DNA from: Phycisphaerales bacterium
Lineage (GTDB): Bacteria; Planctomycetota; Phycisphaerae; Phycisphaerales; SM1A02
Length of the DNA: 53,285 nucleotides
Reading direction: 5' to 3'
NCBI GenBank assembly: GCA_030748805.1
Contig: JASMLG010000121.1
Coordinates: 1-53,285, forward strand
Below, one piece after another: positions 8,802 through 16,446 of the stretch (position 1 is its first letter; the number at the start of each line of letters is the position of its first letter). The position numbers and the translations under genes are program-made. Below the pieces are notes generated by a model. It did not search any database and was not told the origin of the DNA. It was given only the letters and a program-made list of their open reading frames with translations.

Positions 8802-9821
8802 CTAAGGTACTGGGACGAAGTCCAAAATGGAAGCAATTACATCGTCAGATGTTTTGCCTTCAGCTTCAGCTTCGTATGTTGTTGCAACCCGATGGCGAAG
8901 AACATCATGAGCAAGGTCTTTGACGTCTTGTGGCGTGACGTAACCACGACCGTCAAGGAACGCGTTAGCTTTTGCACAAAGGGTTAGGGCAAGAGTTGCT
9001 CTAGGCGATGCACCATATTCAACAAATTCCGCAAGTTCCTCAGAGACGATTTCTGGGGTGCGAGTCGTTTGTACTAAATCAACTATGTAGTTTGCGATTT
9101 GATCGTCTATGTATATTTGATCAATTAATTCTCTTGAGTGAGAAATAGAATCAGGTTGCATAACACACTCAACAGAATTGTCTTGAACTGTTGTTGCCAT
9201 GCGTTTTAGGATTTCTAGTTCTTCGTTTTGTGTTGGATAATTTACAACAACTTTCATCATAAATCGATCAACTTGAGCTTCTGGTAGTGGATAAGTTCCC
9301 TCTTGCTCAATTGGGTTCATAGTTGCTAAGACAAGAAACGGATCGGCCATTTTGAAAGTTTCTGTTCCAATAGTGACTTGGCGTTCTTGCATTGCTTCAA
9401 GCAAGGCGGACTGTACTTTTGCTGGGGCTCGGTTAATTTCATCAGCAAGGATTATGCTTGAAAAAATAGGACCTTTATTCACAACAAACTCACCTTTGTC
9501 TTGGCGGTACATCAAGGTACCAGTCAAGTCAGCAGGAAGAAGGTCGGGTGTAAATTGAAGACGTTGGAATGAAGTGTTTATGCCTTTAGCTAAACTTGAA
9601 ACAGCAAGGGTTTTAGCAAGCCCCGGAACTCCCTCGATGAGAATGTGCCCATTTGCAAGTAATCCAATAAACATGCGATGTAGAAGATTGTTCTGTCCAA
9701 CTATAACAGCATGCATAGAGTGTTGAAGTCGAGTGAATGGTTCGCTAGCCGTGCTTACTTGTTCGCTTATTGCTTGAATGTCTGTATGTGATGGATTTGT
9801 CATTTGATTTATTGTGGTCAT
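8802..9821 (-). CDS. moxR: MoxR-family AAA+ ATPase
   Basis: 339 aa, first gene of the Bat operon. Walker A is GVPGLAKT (64-71), Walker B IILADE (123-128), sensor ATMNP (N169), and LPEAQVDRF carries the conserved arginine at 187; the C-terminal AAA lid holds GASPRATLAL. MoxR proteins act as chaperone-like ATPases for metal-dependent or VWA partner proteins. The start at 9821 has AGGT upstream; M7 is an alternative. On the minus strand TAAAAT (9845-9840) with CTGCAA 17 bases upstream could be the operon promoter. Confidence 0.92.
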   Translation of the reverse strand: MTTINQMTNPSHTDIQAISEQVSTASEPFTRLQHSMHAVIVGQNNLLHRMFIGLLANGHILIEGVPGLAKTLAVSSLAKGINTSFQRLQFTPDLLPADLTGTLMYRQDKGEFVVNKGPIFSSIILADEINRAPAKVQSALLEAMQERQVTIGTETFKMADPFLVLATMNPIEQEGTYPLPEAQVDRFMMKVVVNYPTQNEELEILKRMATTVQDNSVECVMQPDSISHSRELIDQIYIDDQIANYIVDLVQTTRTPEIVSEELAEFVEYGASPRATLALTLCAKANAFLDGRGYVTPQDVKDLAHDVLRHRVATTYEAEAEGKTSDDVIASILDFVPVP

Positions 9822-9862
9822 AGAGACCTGTACGGCAGTATTTTATGTTGGTTCGTTGCAAA

Positions 9863-9893
9863 TTGCAGAAGTTTTTTCTCAAAACGCTACAAT
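9863..9893 (+). promoter_or_regulatory. Candidate promoter, near-leaderless
   Basis: TTGCAG (9863-9868), 19-base spacer, TACAAT (9888-9893). Only 6 bases separate the -10 box from the ATG at 9900, so the transcript would be leaderless or almost so. There is no Shine-Dalgarno sequence. Confidence 0.45.
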
Positions 9894-9899
9894 GCCACT

Positions 9900-10139
9900 A
9901 TGACAGAATCAACAAAAGTAGATGGGCGTTTAGTCGCATTAAACTGGGTTGGAAATCCGATGGAAGCCACAATGGCAGTTGATACAACTAAACTTCAAGA
10001 GGCAACAGCCGAAATTGAAGATGGTTCTGGTGTTACCCATCGAATAGAAGTTCTAGCAGGTTGGGATGCGGATTATCTTGTAGGCAAGGATGTAGTTGCG
10101 TGCCCGACTGACGAGGGTGTTGTTCTTAGCGAGAAGTAG
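9900..10139 (+). CDS. Small conserved-looking protein, unknown function
   Basis: 79 aa, MTESTKVDGR to VVLSEK. The family was not recognised. It is acidic, without signal peptide or TM, and looks like a small beta-rich soluble protein (VDGRLVALNWVGNPMEATMAVDTT). The start at 9900 is chosen because the longer frame upstream runs through the moxR start. No SD is present; a -10-like TACAAT lies 6 bases upstream. It is divergent from moxR and convergent with tyrA. Confidence 0.6.
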   Translation: MTESTKVDGRLVALNWVGNPMEATMAVDTTKLQEATAEIEDGSGVTHRIEVLAGWDADYLVGKDVVACPTDEGVVLSEK

Positions 10140-10168
10140 CGAAAGTTTTTCCCTGCCTATTAGTTCCA

Positions 10169-11332
10169 CTAACCGCGTTCGACTAGTCGGTCGATTAAGA
10201 AACTTGACTGTTCAAGGGCTTGCTCAGAAAAATCACCGAAGTGATCGTGTACTTCACTAAACATTTTTCTGAAACCTTCCCTATCTTTTTGAATAACCAT
10301 TCTGCGAAGTTCGTTTCCGGTCTGATTGAGTACATCGAGAATATGTCCTGTCTCCGGATTATTCATTTGTATTGAAGCATACAAATCGGCTGATTGAGCA
10401 AAGTGCCTTGCAGCCATTAATAATTCCATCAAATATATAGGCGATGTAAATTCCAGTGTCCTATTTACATCAACGTTTAATTGTTGGATTGTTCTTCCGA
10501 GGACTTCGGTTGTTTGGTGAGTAAGTACTTGAACAATCCCCATAGTTTTATCGTGTTCTTCAGCAGTAGTGTCAATAATAGATAAACCACGTGCATGTAG
10601 GATTTTGCACAACCATTGATACCACTCCCCTTGATCTCTGCCGCAAACAACTGCAATTCTCTGACCTTGTAATGTATGTACATTTGGTCCAAAAAGTGGG
10701 TGTGTTCCGATTACGCTCCCATTAAAGTTTTTCAACATTGTTTCAATAGGTTCGGTCTTGGTGGAGGTTATATCCATTAGAAGTGAGTGATCTTTACAGT
10801 GTGGTGATATTTCTTCTATAACATTTTTGGTTTCTTGAATAGGTACAGATACAATCACGACATCAGCTTGATTTGCCGCTTCAGTATTTGATAATTCTGT
10901 ACCAAGATCCGCAACCAGAACCCTGTGTTTGAAATCTTCAAACAATTTGACTAGCAGTTGACCCATTCCACCATTTCCGCCAATAATTGAGATGGTTTTT
11001 ATGTCCATGTCTTTTGGCAGTTCAGCCCCAAGAGAGGCCTGGCGATCCCGACTCGCCCACAAAATGACACGAAATAAACTTTCGATAACTTCGCTTCTAA
11101 GTCCAGCAGATTGTGCTCGGTTACCCCTATCTTCAAGTAATACCTTCTCTCTAGCGAAATCACGAATACCAAATCCTGTGTTTTTTTTGACTTCTGCGAC
11201 CTTCTCTACTACGGTGTTTCTTTGACTTAACAGGTCAAGAATCTGGTGGTCAATCTTGTCTATTTCATCCCTGAGAGGTACCAGTTCATCTGGGACTAAA
11301 TTATGTTGATTTTGTTGTTCCATTTCACTCAA
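10169..11332 (-). CDS. tyrA: Bifunctional chorismate mutase / prephenate dehydrogenase (T-protein)
   Basis: 387 aa. An AroQ chorismate mutase domain occupies residues 14-100 (LRDEIDKIDHQILDLLSQRN, VAEVKK). It is followed by an NAD-binding prephenate dehydrogenase with IIGGNGGMGQL (116-126), VVIVSVPIQET, GTHPLFGPN and HARGLSIIDTTAEEHD. Domain order, length and motifs match the enteric TyrA T-protein (about 373 aa), which converts chorismate to 4-hydroxyphenylpyruvate for tyrosine synthesis. The start is a TTG at 11332 or an ATG at 11323; no strong SD separates them. It is monocistronic and divergent from gdhA. Confidence 0.9.
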   Translation of the reverse strand: MSEMEQQNQHNLVPDELVPLRDEIDKIDHQILDLLSQRNTVVEKVAEVKKNTGFGIRDFAREKVLLEDRGNRAQSAGLRSEVIESLFRVILWASRDRQASLGAELPKDMDIKTISIIGGNGGMGQLLVKLFEDFKHRVLVADLGTELSNTEAANQADVVIVSVPIQETKNVIEEISPHCKDHSLLMDITSTKTEPIETMLKNFNGSVIGTHPLFGPNVHTLQGQRIAVVCGRDQGEWYQWLCKILHARGLSIIDTTAEEHDKTMGIVQVLTHQTTEVLGRTIQQLNVDVNRTLEFTSPIYLMELLMAARHFAQSADLYASIQMNNPETGHILDVLNQTGNELRRMVIQKDREGFRKMFSEVHDHFGDFSEQALEQSSFLIDRLVERG

Positions 11333-11399
11333 GGGCAGGGTACCATCTTTGTTTCTGACTTAGTTACTTAACCTACCCAAGATTACTGGAATACTTCAA

Positions 11400-12794
11400 A
11401 TGACTACAACTTGCTGTACCTCTACTCACTCCGATAGCCAATTTGTTCAAGATTTCATTGGCTCCGTTACTGCTAGGAATCCGCATGAACCAGAATTCAT
11501 GCAGGCAGTTCATGAAGTCGTTTCATCTATTGAAGTTGTTTTGGAAAGACGACCACAATACGTAAAAGGCAACATACTTGACAGGATTGTTGAACCAGAA
11601 CGGGCATTCCAATTTAGAGTTCCTTGGGTAAATGATTCAGGTGAAGTTGAAGTAAACAGAGGTTATCGAATTGAATTTAATAGTGCAATAGGACCTTACA
11701 AGGGAGGTCTACGTTTCCATCCAACTGTAAACTTGAGCATCCTTAAATTTCTAGGGTTTGAGCAGATATTTAAAAATAGTTTGACAACTTTACCAATGGG
11801 TGGCGGTAAAGGTGGTGCTGATTTCGATCCAAAAGGTAAGAGCGATGGTGAAGTGATGCGTTTTTGTCAATCCTTTATGTCCGAACTATTTCGACATATT
11901 GGACCAGATACCGATGTTCCAGCAGGAGATATCGGAGTTGGTGGTCGAGAGATTGGCTATTTGTTTGGAGAATATAAAAAACTGACAAATACTTTTGTTG
12001 GTGTTTTGACTGGTCGAGGGCTTGAGTGGGGGGGGAGTTTAATCAGACCAGAAGCTACAGGATATGGATGTGTTTACTTCGCAGCTGAAATGCTAGCAAC
12101 AAGGGGGGAAACGTTTGACGGGAAAACATGTCTGATTTCGGGATCAGGAAATGTTGCTCAGTATACTTGTGAAAAGATAAATCAACTTGGTGGTAAGGTC
12201 GTCACACTTTCGGATAGTAGCGGTTGGATTTTTGATGGAGACGGTATTGATGCAGATAAACTTGCATGGGTGATTGATTTGAAAAATAATCGACGTGGAC
12301 GAATTGGCGAGTATGTTGAACAATTTACAAACGCGGAGTTCCATCCTCGAAATGATTCACTCGGCCATAACCAACTTTGGACAGTTGATGCGGAATGTGC
12401 TTTCCCATCGGCAACTCAAAATGAAATTAACTCAGTGGATGCAGCCAATTTACTGGGTAATGGTGTCACCGTCGTAAGTGAAGGTGCAAATATGCCAAGT
12501 ACGTCAGAAGCACAAGATGCTTTTGTAGATGCAGGAATTTTGTATGGACCAGCAAAAGCAGCAAATGCTGGAGGTGTAGCAGTTTCTGGTTTGGAAATGG
12601 CTCAAGCAAGTCAACGATTATTCTGGACTCGAGAAGAAGTTGACGCAAAATTAAAACAAATCATGAGTAATATTCATGCCCAATGTGTTGAGGCAGCGAA
12701 TGATTTTGGTTGCGATGGAAACTATGTTGATGGAGCCAATATTGCTGGGTTTATTAAAGTTGCAGAAGCAATGATGGCACAAGGAGTTGTGTAA
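11400..12794 (+). CDS. gdhA: Glutamate dehydrogenase, class I hexameric (likely NADP-dependent)
   Basis: 464 aa, close to the family's roughly 450. It interconverts 2-oxoglutarate plus ammonia and glutamate. Visible signatures are the substrate-site GPYKGGLRFHP (K101), K125 in FKNSL, catalytic-lysine motif PMGGGKGGADFDPKG (K137), VPAGDIGVGGREIGY, nucleotide-binding ISGSGNVAQYT and VSEGANMPST. NADP preference is inferred from the GdhA-type sequence (LSDSSGWI after the second strand). The N-terminus MTTTCCTSTH is poorly conserved. No SD is obvious before the ATG. Confidence 0.93.
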   Translation: MTTTCCTSTHSDSQFVQDFIGSVTARNPHEPEFMQAVHEVVSSIEVVLERRPQYVKGNILDRIVEPERAFQFRVPWVNDSGEVEVNRGYRIEFNSAIGPYKGGLRFHPTVNLSILKFLGFEQIFKNSLTTLPMGGGKGGADFDPKGKSDGEVMRFCQSFMSELFRHIGPDTDVPAGDIGVGGREIGYLFGEYKKLTNTFVGVLTGRGLEWGGSLIRPEATGYGCVYFAAEMLATRGETFDGKTCLISGSGNVAQYTCEKINQLGGKVVTLSDSSGWIFDGDGIDADKLAWVIDLKNNRRGRIGEYVEQFTNAEFHPRNDSLGHNQLWTVDAECAFPSATQNEINSVDAANLLGNGVTVVSEGANMPSTSEAQDAFVDAGILYGPAKAANAGGVAVSGLEMAQASQRLFWTREEVDAKLKQIMSNIHAQCVEAANDFGCDGNYVDGANIAGFIKVAEAMMAQGVV

Positions 12795-13105
12795 CACTCT
12801 GTTTACATTCTTAGTAATCCTCTAAGAACCCATGAGAATCCGACAAGGTTGTAACATCACAATCGATAGTTTGTATTGCCGAGTAAACTAAGGATTTGCA
12901 CGGTTAAGTGGGACTATCATTAGGTAGTTTTTTGTCTTATTTGCTTTGAATTTGTTTTTTCTGTGCTATAATTAACTTTAAGGGGATAGGGATTGCATGC
13001 ACAAAGGAGTGATGCAACGTCTTAATAATCAATTTTGTGTCGGCGCACATTACGCTGTCTTAGTCGTATGCAAAACTCTGGTTTTGCACAGGAGCAATGT
13101 AAGAA
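12795..13105. other. Intergenic leader region with promoter, hairpins and possible uORF
   Basis: 311 bases without a firm gene. There is a 7-bp hairpin TTCTTAG/CTAAGAA at 12808-12828 without T-run, an extended -10 promoter at 12967-12972, an ORF from ATG 12997, and a perfect 8-bp hairpin TGCAAAAC-tctg-GTTTTGCA at 13069-13088, three bases before GGAG (13091-13094) of the next gene. Confidence 0.55.
12946..12972 (+). promoter_or_regulatory. Promoter with extended -10
   Basis: Perfect TATAAT (12967-12972) preceded by TGC (extended -10), with TTGAAT (12946-12951) 15 bases upstream. It gives a roughly 130-base leader to the DUF3553-like gene. Confidence 0.65.
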
Positions 13106-13128
13106 TTGGAAACTATGGTATCTATTGA
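12997..13128 (+). CDS. Possible leader ORF, 43 codons, overlapping next gene
   Basis: ATG 12997 is the first start after the TATAAT promoter, with AGGG 5 bases upstream. The frame reads MHKGVMQRLNN..., is hydrophobic in the middle (YAVLVVCKTLVL) and stops at TGA 13126, past the start of the DUF3553-like gene in another frame. It could be a leader peptide or chance. Confidence 0.2.
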   Translation: MHKGVMQRLNNQFCVGAHYAVLVVCKTLVLHRSNVRIGNYGIY

Positions 13129-13732
13129 ATTTGGCGATCGTGTCGTACATCAGAAATTCCCAGAGTGGGGAAGTGGCTCAGTGATTAAGGTTGAGAACAC
13201 CGCAGTTAATGGTGAATCGACCTTAAGAGTGACAGTTCGATTTTCTAATACTGGCTTGAAGTCGTTTGTCGGGAATAATTTACCGCTTGATTTATTAGAC
13301 AGCGGTCATTCAATGCCAGGAGATCAAGATCGTAAGCGTCCTGCAATTGCTGAAGTTGAAGATTTAGAAAAATCAGGATTAACCCATGCAGTTGAGAAAA
13401 AATTGATTGAAATTATGATGTCAATTCCTCTTGCATGTAGAGATCCTTTCAACACAGCAGAACATCGACTAAGAAGAACTTTAAAACTGTACAAGTACAA
13501 TATGAGTGGCAAAGGGCTGATGGAGTGGGCAATTGCTCAGACCGGAATGGATGACCCTCTTACTCGATTTAACCGTACTGAACTAGAAGATTTTTTTAAG
13601 CAGTATAAGCACGAACTTAATCAACACCTAGTCAAACTTCTTCAGGAAATTGGAACAGATGACTCGACAGTTAAACGCTTGGTTTCTGAAGCCCCAGAAA
13701 ATGCTAAGCGTGCAATTGAAAAATTTTGTTAA
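13106..13732 (+). CDS. DUF3553-like protein
   Basis: 208 aa from TTG 13106, or 205 from ATG 13115; GGAG at 13091 favours the TTG by spacing. Residues 8-60 (FGDRVVHQKFPEWGSGSVIKVEN, then a VRFSNTGLKSF strand) resemble DUF3553, a small beta-barrel found on helicase-type proteins and as a stand-alone domain (the stretch is W-G-x-G-x-V then V-x-F-x-x-x-G-x-K). The remaining 140 residues are helical and unrecognised (TLKLYKYNMSGKGLMEWAI, FNRTELEDFFKQYK). No TM. The 3' end converges with the next gene across 3 bases, with no terminator. Confidence 0.7.
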   Translation: METMVSIEFGDRVVHQKFPEWGSGSVIKVENTAVNGESTLRVTVRFSNTGLKSFVGNNLPLDLLDSGHSMPGDQDRKRPAIAEVEDLEKSGLTHAVEKKLIEIMMSIPLACRDPFNTAEHRLRRTLKLYKYNMSGKGLMEWAIAQTGMDDPLTRFNRTELEDFFKQYKHELNQHLVKLLQEIGTDDSTVKRLVSEAPENAKRAIEKFC

Positions 13733-13735
13733 TAG

Positions 13736-14056
13736 TTAATCAGAACCGTCGCCACCATAGAAATGGTTTTCGTCACCTTCTTCAGGCCGCGTGCTATCTC
13801 GTCGTATTTGCTCAACTAGCTTTCTAAGATAAACATTCTCTCTACGTGTTGCTTCAAGATCAAAGACCATATACTTGACACTTAGTCGTAGGTAGTCAAG
13901 AGAGTCCTGTAGTTTTGCTACTGACTCTTCAATCTGCGACCACTGAGCCCCATCGTTTTTACAGAGATCTTCAAGCTTAGTTCGATACTCGGTTGGTAAC
14001 AACTTAAGTTGTTCGATCAAGCGGCACATTCTCTCTTCAATATTTCTCTCGTTCAT
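13736..14056 (-). CDS. Small coiled-coil protein, unknown function
   Basis: 106 aa from ATG 14056 (MNERNIEERMCRL), chosen for GAGA upstream; the frame extends to 14110 but those residues look non-coding. It is almost entirely helical with heptad-like leucines (LEDLCKN, LQDSLDYLRLSV, LEATRRENVYLRKLVEQI), then an acidic tail. No family recognised. It lies 165 bases downstream of the zinc-ribbon gene on the same strand. Confidence 0.6.
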   Translation of the reverse strand: MNERNIEERMCRLIEQLKLLPTEYRTKLEDLCKNDGAQWSQIEESVAKLQDSLDYLRLSVKYMVFDLEATRRENVYLRKLVEQIRRDSTRPEEGDENHFYGGDGSD

Positions 14057-14221
14057 CTCAATCTCTCGTTTCTTATGTTCTAGGTGGCAAAACATAAACC
14101 ACACTGACAATGTGCATCAAGTTTGAGGTGTGTCCACTGATGAAGTAATTTTCTACGTGTTTATGCAGAAAACGACGATGCTCTCGGACGTTAGATTCAG
14201 TTTATTCTGTTTGTGTGTTTT

Positions 14222-14467
14222 TTAGAAGAACCTGAGTAAGCCGTACGAAAATGCAATTAAGATAATAGCGACAATTATCAGGTACGATTTCTTACGAAAA
14301 TCATTCGATACTGAGTCTCGGTGAGATACTCCATGTTCCAGCCAAGTCCCACAAGAAGAGCATTGGGTAATATCGTCCCAGATTTCAGTCCCACATTCTG
14401 GGCAATATCCTGTCTCAGATGCTGAAAAACGTTCTATGTCTTCTTCACTCGGTTCTTGGTCAATCAT
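14222..14467 (-). CDS. Zinc-ribbon single-TM membrane protein
   Basis: 81 aa. A Cys4 zinc ribbon (C22, C25, C36, C39: CPECG...CSSCG) is followed by a C-terminal TM helix at about 60-80, so the ribbon is probably cytoplasmic on a tail-anchored protein. It starts 8 bases after the transglutaminase-like stop, suggesting one transcript. Function unknown. Confidence 0.7.
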   Translation of the reverse strand: MIDQEPSEEDIERFSASETGYCPECGTEIWDDITQCSSCGTWLEHGVSHRDSVSNDFRKKSYLIIVAIILIAFSYGLLRFF

Positions 14468-14475
14468 AAAACTTT

Positions 14476-15501
14476 TTATTCGCTTGGGCTACTCACAAAT
14501 CTCATCTGAAACTGCTGCTTTGATTTGCCAAGATCTTCTATTTCGAAATTCCAAGCAATCGGCATTCGCCTATTTAGCCACTGCATAGTTCCAAGACCTT
14601 GCCAAGGTTGATTAAGTGGTAGGTTCTGTACGGTTCCTTTCATACGCTTTGGATTAAATGGAACCCATCCTACATTCGGCAGGGCGTATTCTCCCCAAAC
14701 AATTAAAGTTGGATCAATTTTAATTGTTCCGACTGTATCAGCAACCGTTATTCCAACAACTGGTCTTGAGGGTATTCCTGCAGCACGTAGTGTTGCTATG
14801 CATACGCAAACTAAGTCCACAGCGGAACCCTTTTCTTTATTTGCAGCATATCTAGCACCCTTAACTTCAAGTCCTTCAAAGATGGATCCTTTGGATCTTG
14901 AGTATTGGCCATCACTGTGAATGTATTGCAGGCAGTATCGAATCAATACTTTCGCTGCAGTGTGAATAGAGACGGACTTGGGGTTACCATTTTCTGCTAC
15001 AGCATTCTTGAATACTTGGTCATCTGACTGAATGTATCTTGATGGTTGAAGATATGCTTCAAACTCCTCATCCCATTCTTCAGGCCATGGTATTTTTGCT
15101 GCGACCTCTTCATCTAACTCACTTGAAAATGAAGAAGATGTAAATTGAACTTTGTAGTTTTGGGATGGGATTAAGAGATTCCACTGTCCAACAAAGTCCT
15201 CGTTTTCTTCACGTCTACATGTTTCAGAGATATCTTCACCAGTAGAAGTGTTTGTTACTACGATTGTCGAAGCATCGACATATGACCAACATGTTTTTGG
15301 AAGAATTGGCCACTTTGAGTCGATATTGTTGCTTTCTGCTTGTACAACAAAATTATATATTCGTTTGTCTGTTTTCTTTAATGGTGGGCTGAGACCAGTT
15401 TCTTGAGTACTAGCAGCTATGGATAAAATTAATGTAAAAGCAAAGATAAACCGACCCCAGAATTGGGGTCGGTTTAGTGGAATATTCCTGAGTTTAAACA
15501 T
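14476..15501 (-). CDS. Exported transglutaminase-like protein lacking the catalytic triad
   Basis: 341 aa. The N-terminus has a basic region then a hydrophobic core (FIFAFTLILSIAAS, about residues 18-31), a signal peptide. The transglutaminase-core fold is clear at about 200-295: GSAVDLVCVCIATLRAAGIPSR, VVGI, IVWGEYALPNVGWVPFNP. Against the family pattern GxCxD...HxW...DP, the nucleophile Cys is Ala, the His two residues before Trp is Ile, and the Asp is Asn, so all three catalytic positions are lost. It is probably a binding or structural pseudoenzyme. It follows an OmpA-like lipoprotein gene and precedes the zinc-ribbon gene. A terminator-like hairpin sits inside codons 9-18. Confidence 0.75.
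   Translation of the reverse strand: MFKLRNIPLNRPQFWGRFIFAFTLILSIAASTQETGLSPPLKKTDKRIYNFVVQAESNNIDSKWPILPKTCWSYVDASTIVVTNTSTGEDISETCRREENEDFVGQWNLLIPSQNYKVQFTSSSFSSELDEEVAAKIPWPEEWDEEFEAYLQPSRYIQSDDQVFKNAVAENGNPKSVSIHTAAKVLIRYCLQYIHSDGQYSRSKGSIFEGLEVKGARYAANKEKGSAVDLVCVCIATLRAAGIPSRPVVGITVADTVGTIKIDPTLIVWGEYALPNVGWVPFNPKRMKGTVQNLPLNQPWQGLGTMQWLNRRMPIAWNFEIEDLGKSKQQFQMRFVSSPSE
15448..15475 (-). terminator. Terminator-like hairpin inside 5' coding region
   Basis: Perfect 11-bp stem AAACCGACCCC / GGGGTCGGTTT with a 6-base loop. On the minus strand it is followed by TTTATCTTT. It lies about 40 bases after the OmpA-like stop but within codons 9-18 of the transglutaminase-like gene, so it may end the OmpA transcript or attenuate the downstream one. 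Confidence 0.6.
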
Positions 15502-15513
15502 TTGAAAATGGTT

Positions 15514-16356
15514 TTACTTCATTGGTTCTTCGACAGTATCTACAACAACAGTTTCTGAAGTAGTTGTATCCGTCACAGTGTCCCAAGTAGTAGTTTCAGT
15601 CATGGATCGAAGGTGAATTTCAACACGTCGATTCTCTTTTGTTCCATCAGGACGATTTGGAACCAATGGACGATATTCTCCATAACCGGCGATTTCAAAT
15701 CTAGATGGGTCCACGCCATTGTTCCATAGATTTTTTGTTACGCTAGCTGCACGTGCAGTTGACAATTCCCAATTAGTAGGAAATCTAATTGCAGATGACT
15801 TTGGTTTAATGTCATCGGTATGTCCAATTACTACTATTTCAAAGTTAGTGGCTTCTGGAGAATTCAAGATCGACGCAAGTCGACTAATCACATCCTCTGC
15901 ATCTTTCTTCAGGGTTGCACGACCACTAGAAAAAGTAAAATCGCTTCCAAAACGAATCATTCCAGTTTCAGCATTGAACCACATGTCATCGGGATAAGTA
16001 GCAGCGAGTTCTGCAAGTTGTTGCTGCATTTCGATTGGTAATGGACCGAGTTTAATATCGGTAACAGTAGTTAGAAGTCGATTGTTTTGATTATCAATGT
16101 CATCAAGTTCATTTGCAAGTAAGTCATACTGACTTTGCAAAGAGTTTAAGTTTGCCTCTGCTTGTGAAAGCTGTCGATCGCGTGCTGCAAGCGCGTTTAT
16201 AGCTGTGTCGCGTTCTGATTGCGTAGAGACAAGTTGCTCTTGTAGTGAATGGGTAGCAGTTTTAGCTGTGTCATATCGATCGTGCCTTACACATCCCGTT
16301 GCTGAAATGCCGACCAATGTCATGACGCCCGTTGTGAAAAGTAGTGTTTTGCGCAT
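15514..16356 (-). CDS. OmpA-family peptidoglycan-associated lipoprotein
   Basis: 280 aa from ATG 16356, chosen for the strong GAGGAGG upstream and the lipoprotein signal MRKTLLFTTGVMTLVGISATGC (lipid-bearing Cys 22); the frame extends upstream but lacks these. Residues 34-95 form a coiled coil (SLQEQLVSTQSERD...LANELDDI). The C-terminal OmpA/MotB domain at about 130-255 has FSSGRATLKKDAE, VVIGHTDD, FPTNWELSTARAASV and NRRVEIHL, including the Asp/Arg region that binds diaminopimelate. It probably links outer envelope to peptidoglycan. The tail is Thr-rich. Paralogue of 28642-29292. Confidence 0.88.
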   Translation of the reverse strand: MRKTLLFTTGVMTLVGISATGCVRHDRYDTAKTATHSLQEQLVSTQSERDTAINALAARDRQLSQAEANLNSLQSQYDLLANELDDIDNQNNRLLTTVTDIKLGPLPIEMQQQLAELAATYPDDMWFNAETGMIRFGSDFTFSSGRATLKKDAEDVISRLASILNSPEATNFEIVVIGHTDDIKPKSSAIRFPTNWELSTARAASVTKNLWNNGVDPSRFEIAGYGEYRPLVPNRPDGTKENRRVEIHLRSMTETTTWDTVTDTTTSETVVVDTVEEPMK

Positions 16357-16446
16357 AGTAGGATCCTCCTCATTTGGCGCTAATGTGTCGGGATCCGTCC
16401 CAACTTCGGGTACAGTGTAGCAATCCGTGTAGGAGTTAACACCCCT

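Noticed and set aside
9804..9899. Upstream extension of the small gene at 9900
   Set aside because: It would run through the moxR start and promoter region; residues look non-coding (MIYCGHRDLYG).
12808..12828. Hairpin after gdhA as terminator
   Set aside because: Only 7 AT-rich base pairs and no T-run.
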